Of a stretch of DNA of 64,000 nucleotides, positions 7,995-16,900 are shown piece by piece. Below the pieces are notes generated by a model. The model worked only from the letters and a program-made list of their open reading frames with translations, ran no database searches and was not told the origin of the DNA. The stretch is from assembly GCF_900199455.1 (NCBI RefSeq), contig NZ_FZQR01000004.1:248001-312000 (forward strand), given 5' to 3'. The position numbers and the translations under genes are program-made. Every line of letters starts with the position of its first letter. The first letter of the stretch is position 1. This DNA comes from Mesorhizobium carmichaelinearum. GTDB lineage: Bacteria; Pseudomonadota; Alphaproteobacteria; Rhizobiales; Rhizobiaceae.

Positions 7995-10900
7995 ATGACT
8001 CGTGTTGGGAGGGGCGCAGCCGAGTCTCGCTTTGTTTCTGGCTGGTTGAAACAGAGATTTCTTGGCCTTTCAGGGCTTGCGGCGGTGGCGGCCATTCTCA
8101 TGGCGCTGACACTGTTCGTCGGCTCGACGGGTCCTGCCGAAGCGACTTGCACGGGGCCGAGTGGTGGCGTCGAGACCTGCGCGGGAGCCGGAACACAGTC
8201 TGACATCAGCTACACCGCGCCTGGCGTCACGACGCTCAACGTCAACACGCTGACGATCGACCCCAGCCGCATATCGCTGACCGGTTCGGGCGCGAGCCCG
8301 TCGGCGGCGACGGAAGTCCAACACTATACCTGCAGCACCGGCAATGCGGCCGACTGCGTCATCACCCCGGAAAAACCCGCCCAGAACGGCAATCCCGCCG
8401 TAGCCGAGAGCTGCGCGGTCGCCAATGGCGCCCCTGCCGGAACAAGCTGCGTCGCGCCGCCGGTCAAGGCCGCCGGCGGGCCTTCGGGCAATTCCGGCCC
8501 GACACTTGTGGTCAACTACAATCAGCCCACCGCCAACACCAATACGCCCAACAGCGGCGCGGTGATCGCGACAGGCACCATCGGTGTTCTCGGCGCCTCG
8601 AATGGCAGCCGCGGCGGCAATGGCAGCAACGGCTACGTCTTCTCCGATGGCGGTGACGGCGCCAATGGCGCCGACGGCGGTGTGATTACGGTCAACGTCG
8701 ACGGCGCCATCAGGACAAGCAACAATTGCGTGTTGCCGACGGCTTGCCCCAATGCGGGCATCGTCGCGAGCAGCGTCGGCGGCGATGGCGGCGACGGTGG
8801 CGATGCCAAGGGCATTTCGGGCGATGCCGGCGATGGCGGGCTGGGTGGCAGCGGTGGCAACGCCACCGTCAATTTCAACAGCGGAAGTGTCGAAACGCTG
8901 GGTAACTATTCTGCGGGCATCGCGGCCATCAGCCAGGGCGGCCATGGCGGCAATGGCGGTGGCGGCGGCGGCCTGGTCTTCAATCCGGGCGGCGGCAGTC
9001 CGGCCGGTGCCGGTGGCAACGCCAATGTCTTCACCGGCGTCGGCACGACAATCACCACCTATGGCATCTATTCGCACGGCATAGCCGCGCAGTCGATCGG
9101 CGGCGGCGGTGGCGGCAGTGCCGGTGGTTTCGGCCTGTTTTCGTCCTCGGGCGGCGGTGGTGGCAATGGTGGCAATGGCGGCATCGTCCAGGTCACCAAC
9201 AATGCCAACATCACCACCTGGGGCAACAATTCGCAGGGCATCCTGGCCCAAACCATCGGCGGCGGCGGCGGCGACGGCGGTTCGAACTTCGGCCTGTTCG
9301 CTTCGGGCGGCAGCGGCAGTCTCGGCGGCAATGGCGGCCCGGCCAATGTCGTGACCGTCGGCGTCACCAATTCCGGCGCGATCGTCACCCATGGCCAGGA
9401 GTCCAACGGCATCCTGGCGCAGTCGATTGGCGGCGGTGGCGGCAATGGCGGCAATTCCGGCGGTCTCGTGTCGCTTGGCGGCGACGGCGCCTCGACCACC
9501 AATGGCGGCATCGTCGAAGTGACGAACACCGCCGCCGGTTCGATCAGCACCGACGGCAAGCAGTCCGCCGGCATCTTCGCACAGTCGGTCGGCGGCGGCG
9601 GCGGCAATGGCGGCACCTCCGGCGGCCTGTTCTCGGCCGGCGGCAAGGGCGGCGCCGGCGGCAACGGCGCGCGGGTGACGGTGATCAATGCCGGCGATAT
9701 CGAGACCGGAAAGAATGGTGCCGGCTCGGTCAATTCCGCCGGTATTTTCGCGCAATCGGTTGGCGGCGGCGGCGGCAATGGCGGTGGTGCTTTCTCCGGC
9801 GGCATCGGCTTCAGCGTGGCGATTGGCGGCGCCGGCGGGAGTGGTGGCATGTCCGGCGCGGTGGAGGTGCTGCGCGACGCCAACGATACCGCCTATTCGA
9901 TCATCACCCATGGCGACCAGTCGGATGCCGTTTTCGCGCAATCGATCGGCGGCGGCGGCGGCAATGGCGGATTTTCGGTTTCGGGCGCGGTCGGCGTGCT
10001 TGCGCTCGCCATGGGCGGGGCTGCCGGCAATGCCAGCGACGGCAACATCGTGACGGTGGAGACCGCCGGCTCGCTGACCACCTATGGCCAGGGATCGCGC
10101 GGCATCTTCGCGCAATCGATCGGTGGCACCGGCGGCAATGGCGGCGCCGCGATCGCGGTGGCGGTCAACGCCACCGGGACATTCGCGGCGGCGATCGGTA
10201 TTGGCGGCGATGGCGGCGCCGGCGGTGCATCGAAACTCGTCACCGTATCGAGCCTCAGCGACATTTCGACGGCCGGCAACAATGCCGGCGGCATCGTTGC
10301 CCAATCGGTCGGCGGTGGCGGCGGCAATGGCGGCTATTCGATCGGCGGTGCCATCGGCGGCGCGGTCGGTATTGCCGTCAATATTGGCGGCAAGGGTGCC
10401 GGCGGTGGTTATGGTGCCGACGTCATTGTCGGCAGTTCCGGTTCGATCCACACAAAAGGCAACAAGTCGGCCGGCGTCCTGGCGCAGTCGGTCGGCGGCG
10501 GCGGCGGCAATGGCGGCTTCACCGTCTCGGCCGCCCTTGGCGGCGGCGCGGCGAGCGTCGGCCTTGGCGGTGCGGGCGCCGACGGCAGCAATGCGGGCAA
10601 CGTCACCGTCAATGCCGACGGCGCCGGCCATACAGTCGCTACCGCCTATGCCGGCACCTGGAACCTTGTCACCGAAGGCAAGAATGCGGTCGGCATCCAG
10701 GCCGAAAGCATCGGCGGCGGTGGCGGCAATGGCGGCTTCTCCGGCAGCCTCGCGGCGGGTGGGCTTGTCGGCGTCGGTGTCAGCCTCGGCGGCACCGGCG
10801 GGGGCGGCGGCGATGCCGGAACGGCGACCGTCAACAATGGCAAGAAGGTCGGCAACACCGTCACGCAGAACAACATTCTGACGATAGACGACAACTCGAC

Positions 10901-13900
10901 CGGCATCCTGGCGCAGTCGATCGGCGGCGGCGGCGGCAATGGCGGCTTTGCCGTGACGCTCAGCGTCTCCGGCTCCTATGAAGGCGCCGGCGGCGCGGCA
11001 GCGGTCTCGGTCGGCGGCAGCGGTGCCACCGGTGGCGTCGGCAAGGACGTTTTCGTCACCAGCTACGGCAACATCGCCACTTACGGCAAACAGTCCGACG
11101 GCATCCTGGCGCAGTCGATCGGCGGCGGTGGCGGCAATGGCGGCTTCAGCGTCGCCGGCACGTTCACAACCGGGGCACTGGGCGCTTCGGTGGCCGTCGG
11201 CGGCAGTGGCGGCAGCGGGCAGAGTGCCGGCGAGGTGACGGTGACCTCGACCGGCAACATCCAAACCCATGGCGACCAGTCGATCGGCATCATGGCGCAG
11301 TCGGTCGGTGGCGGTGGCGGCAATGGCGGCTTTGCCGGCGCCGGCGCCATCACTTTGCAGGGCGTCAGCGCCGCGGTCGGACTTGGCGGCAATGGTGCGG
11401 GCGGCGGCAGCGCGGAGACGGTCCGCGTCACCTCGACCGGCGACATCACCACCTATGGTGATCAGGCAATCGGCATATTGGCGCAGTCGGTCGGCGGCGG
11501 CGGCGGCAATGGCGGCTCGACCGTTTCGCTGGCGCTGGCCAAGGATGCCGGTATCGGCGTGGCGCTGGGCGGCAAGGGTGGCGCGGCGGGCAACGGCCTC
11601 GATGTCACAGTCATCTCGACGGGCAACATCTCGACGGGCGCCGGCTTCATATCAGGTGGTGTTCGCGGCACGGGCGCTGCCGGCATACTGGCGCAATCGG
11701 TCGGCGGCGGCGGCGGCAATGGCGGCTTCGCCGGCACGCTCGGCGGCGGCAAGTCGATCGCCGTCGGCGTGGCGTTTGGCGGCAGCGGCGCCGGTGGCGG
11801 CAGCGCCGACATCGTCAAGGTCACCTCGACCGGCAACATCTCGACCAATTTCGACAATTCGTCCGGCATCATCGCGCAGTCGATCGGCGGCGGCGGCGGC
11901 AATGGCGGCTTCAGCGTTGCCGTCACCGGTGCGCTCGGCGATCCCGATGCGGCGACGGCGTCGGTCGCGATCGGCGGCAAAGGCGGCGTCGGCGGCGTCG
12001 GCAAGGACGTGACGGTGACGAGCACCGGCACGATCACGACGACAGGCAAATTCTCCAACGGCATACTGGCGCAGTCGATTGGCGGCGGCGGTGGCAATGG
12101 CGGCTTCGCGGTCGCCGGCTCGGCCACAACAGGCAATGCCGGCATCGGCGTCGGCGTCGGCGGCACGGGCGCCACCGGCTCGACCGCCGGAAAGGTGATC
12201 GTCAACAGCTATAGCCTCGTCGACTCCAATGGCCAGCCGGTGCTGCAGGCGCCGTCGTCGAACACGGTTTCGATCTGGACCCAGGGCGACAATTCCTCCG
12301 GCATCTTCGCGCAGTCGGTCGGCGGCGGTGGTGGTTCGGGCGGCTTCGCCGGCAGCCTTGGCGTCGGGCTCGGCGGCGGCGGGCTGGGCGTCAGCATCGG
12401 CGGCGGCGCCGGATCCGGCTCGACCGCCGATACGGTCACCGTCACCAGCTACAACAACATCCTGACCGGAGGCAAAGATTCCTTCGGCATCATGGCGCAG
12501 TCGATTGGCGGCGGTGGCGGCAATGGCGGCTTTGCCATCGCACTGGCCGGCAGCAAGGATATGGCGGCGAGTGTCGCGGTTGGCGGCTCTGGCTCGAGCG
12601 GCGGCGACGCCGCGGTCGTCACCGTCACCAGCCACGGCAACATCGAAACCGATGGCGACGGCTCGCATGCGATCTTCGCGCAATCTGTCGGCGGCGGTGG
12701 CGGCAATGGCGGTGGCGCCGTGGCCGGCACTTTGACCGGCCAGGGCACGGGCAGTCTGGCCGTCGGTGTCGGTGGTTCCGGCGACAATGGCGGCGACGGC
12801 AAAGCGGTGACCGTCACCTCGACCGGCGACCTGAGGACCGAAGGTTTGAAGGCCGACGGCATACTGGCGCAGTCGATCGGCGGCGGCGGCGGCAATGGCG
12901 GGTTCTCCGGCGCGCTGGCGATCACCACGGGGGCCGGCGCGATCGGCGTTGGTGTCGGCGGTTCCGGCAAGGGCGGCGGCAATGCCGACACGGTCACCGT
13001 GACCTCGACTGGCAACATCGTCACCCTCAAGAACGGTTCGAACGGCATATTGGCGCAATCGGTCGGCGGCGGCGGCGGCAATGGCGGAGCCGCGGTCACC
13101 ATCGCCGGCGCCGGCCAGAAAGCGGCCGCTGCGGTTTCTGTCGGCGGTGCCGGCGCCAAGGGCGGTACCTCGCAGCTGGTCACGGTCAACAACATCGGCA
13201 CGATCAACACGACCGGCGACAAGGCGAACGGTATCCTTGCCCAGTCGATCGGCGGCGGCGGCGGTACCGGCGGCTTCGCCATTTCCGGAGAGATGGTGGT
13301 CGATGGCGCCGGCGGCGCCAGCGTCAGCGTTGGCGGCAATGGTGGTGCCGGCCAGGATGGCGGCCGCGTCATCGTCAACAGCAATGTCGGCACCACGCTC
13401 GCCAACAACAACGCGACCATTCACACCGTTGGCGGGGATTCGAATGGCATCTTCGCGCAGTCGGTCGGCGGCGGCGGCGGCGATGGCGGCTTCTCAGGTG
13501 CCGTTTCGGTCACCGGCCAGAATGCCAAGGCCGCGATCGCCGTCTCTGTCGGCGGCTCCGGCGCGGGTTCCGGGGATGGCAAGACCGTGAACGTCACCTC
13601 GGTGGACAACATCCTGACCGAAGGCAATGGCGCGAACGGCATCCTGGCGCAGTCCGTCGGCGGCGGTGGCGGCAATGGCGGGTTCTCCTTTGCCGCGACA
13701 ATCAAAGGTTCGCTCGGCAAGAACCCGAGCAAGAACGGCGCGGTCTCGGTATCGCTTGGTGGGGGTGCTGGTTCGGGTGGCGACGCCGAGAAGGTCACGG
13801 TCGATTCCACCGGCATCATCCAGACCGGCGGCGCCAAGGCTTTCGGCGTGCTGGCGCAATCGGTCGGCGGTGGCGGCGGCACCGGCGGGCTTAGCGTGGC

Positions 13901-16900
13901 GGCAGCGCTCAACCTCGGTGAGGGCGGCAACCAGATCACCGCCGCGGTCGGCGGCGAGGGCGGCGGCGGTGGCACCGGCGGCGAAGTGCTGCTGACGCGC
14001 CACGGCTCGACCATCACCACCGGCGATCAGTCCGTCGGCCTGTTCGCACAATCGGTCGGCGGCAGCGGCGGCAATGGCGGCATGGCGATCTCCGGCGTGA
14101 TTGCCGGCACCGATGCCAAGACCCTGTCGGCCAGCGTCGGCGGCTTCGGCGGCGCCGGCACCAACAGCGGCAAGGTGACGATCGACAACACCGGTGCGAT
14201 TTCGACCTACGGCGTCGAATCGCACGCCATCCAAGCGCAGTCGATCGGCGGCGGCGGCGGCAATGGCGGCATGGCCGTCTCGGCCGTCATCGGCTCGCTC
14301 GGCACCGGAACCAATTTCAATGCCGGCGTGACCGTCGGCGGCTTCGGCGGAGACGCCGGCTTTGCCGGCGACGTCTTCGTGACCAATCACGGCCTGTTGC
14401 AGACCGCCTTGCTCGCGGCCGGCCAGACCGTGACCAATGGTGACGGCGCCTACGGCATCTTCGCGCAATCGGTCGGCGGCGGCGGCGGCTCCGGCGGCAA
14501 CGCTATCACCGGCGTGCTCGGCCTCAACGGCAACAATGCGGGCACGCAGGTCAATGTCAGCGTCGCCGTTGGTGGCTCGGCCGGCAACGGCAACACGGGC
14601 GGGAACGTCACCATCAGGCAGTATGGCGGCATCGAAACCAACGGCATGGGCGCCTTCGGCATCTTGGCGCAATCGATCGGCGGCGGCGGTGGCACAGGCG
14701 GTCGCGCCAATTCGATCTCGTTGCAGCTTGGCGCGAAATGCACCCTTCCGAAAGTCTGTGAACCGGCCGGTGGCAAGCCGAACTGGAACCTCCAGGCGAC
14801 GGTCGGTGGCGCCGGCGGAACCGGCAATGACGCCCAGACCGTCGATGTCGGCAACTATGATTTCATCACCACGCATGGCGACAAGTCGTCCGGCATCGTC
14901 GCGCAGTCGATCGGCGGCGGCGGCGGCATTGGCGGCGACGCCTATGTGGGCACGGGCGGCCTGCTGGCGATACCTTACGTGCCGGTCGATCCGACGCTGC
15001 TCCTGAAGCCGCTCGGCACCAGCAGCCTGACCAGGTCCGGCACGGTCGCCATTGGCGGCAATGGCGCCGGCGGCGGCAATGGCGGTACCGTCATCGTTGC
15101 CAATGAAGGCGTGATCACGACCCACGGCACCAAGTCGGACGGCATCCACGCCCAGTCGATCGGCGGCGGCGGCGGCGATGGCGGCGACGGCGAAGCCGGC
15201 GCGCTCGGCACTGTCGGCATCGGCGGCCAGGGCAAGGCCGCCGGCAATGGCGGCTCGGTCACCGTCACCAACGGCAAGACCGACCTCAGCCAGGCCGGTG
15301 TGGCCATCATCCAGACATTCGGCACGTCGCCGACGCCGCCGGCAGAGGGCGCGCCGAGCGCTGACCCGGAGCAGGGCTATTCGGCTGGCATCTTCGCGCA
15401 GTCGGTAGGTGGCGGTGGTGGCACGGGCGGTGGCGCTGGCGGCCTGCTGTCGCTCGGCGGCTCGGGCAAGGCGGGCGGCACCGGCGGTCATGTCACGGTC
15501 AACAATTATGGCGGCATCCTCACCCATGCCGATGATTCGGTTGGCATTTTCGCGCAAACGATTGGTGGCGGCGGTGGCGCCGGCGGCTCGCTCGGCATCA
15601 GCGCGATCGCGGTCGGCGGCTCAGGTGGCGCCAGCGGTTCCGGCGGCCAGGTGGATGTCATCAACGACGCGATGATCGAGACGCATGGCATCGATTCCTA
15701 CGCGATCCAGGCGCAGTCGGTGGGTGGCGGCGGTGGTTCGGGCGGCGGCAAGAATGGCGGCATCACCGGCTCGATCCCGGCCCTTATCTCGATCGGTGGC
15801 GCCGGCGGCTCGTCCGGCATCGGCGGCATCGTCAATGTCACCAACAACAACAGCCTGCACACCTATGGCGCCGGCGCGGACGGCATCAACGCACAGTCGA
15901 TCGGCGGCGGCGGCGGTTCGGGCGGCCGCGCGATCGGCTTCATCGCCGTCGGCGGCAAGGGTGGCGATGTCGGTAATGGCACCACCGCCGGCAGCACCGG
16001 TTCTGGCGGCGCGGTCACCGTCAACAACAATGCCAATGGCACGATTACGGTCGAAGGCGTTGGCGCACACGGCATCTTCGCACAGTCGGTCGGTGCCGGT
16101 GGCGGCTCGGGCGGTGGCGCCTTCGGCGTCAGCATCGTGCCGGTCGCGATCGGCGTCGGCGGTGGCGGCGGCAGTTCGGGCGATGGCGGCATCGTCACCG
16201 TCAACAACCATGGCGACATCACGACAGTGTCGGCCTCGTCGGTGGCGATCTTCGCTGAATCGATCGGCGGCGGCGGCGGCACGGGCGCCATGAGCGTGGC
16301 GGCGAGCCCCGCGCCCGGCGCCTTCACCTTCGGCATCGGCGGCGACGGCGGCGCCAATGGCAAGGGCGGCAACGTCAATGTCACCAATTTCAGCGACGGC
16401 ATCATCCACACAAAGGGCTTTGGCTCGACCGGCATCATGGCGCAGTCGGTGGGTGGCGGCGGCGGTGCCGGCGGCGCGTCCTATTCCGTATCGGGCGGTC
16501 CGCCCGGCCTTGCCATCGCGCTCGGCGGCAAGGGTGCTGCTGGCGGCGACGGTGGCATTGTCACCGTCATCAACAATGGCGCCATGCAGCTCGACGGCGA
16601 CAATTCCGTTGCGATCTTCGCGCAATCGGTCGGCGGTGGCGGCGGCTCGGGCGGCACAGCGATTGCCGCGGCGATCGGCGTGCCGGTGTTCATCGGCGGC
16701 GATACCGGCGCGACCGGCAAGGGCGGCGACGTCACCGTCACCAATACGGGGCAGATCAGGCTCACCGGCAATGGCTCGGTCGGCATCTTCGCGCAGTCCG
16801 TCGGTGGTGGTGGCGGCGTCGTAACCGCAGGCACCGACGGCATCGTCCAGGCCGTCGCCGGCGGCAGTGGCAATGGCGGTGTGGTCACCATCAACAGCAA

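Noticed and set aside
8070..11270. 1,066-codon open frame on the minus strand inside the autotransporter gene
   Set aside because: It is the antisense shadow of a repetitive GC-rich gene: its Ala/Asp/Arg-rich repetitive product mirrors the GGC/GCG codons of the repeats. The plus-strand frame has the signal peptide, repeats and barrel.
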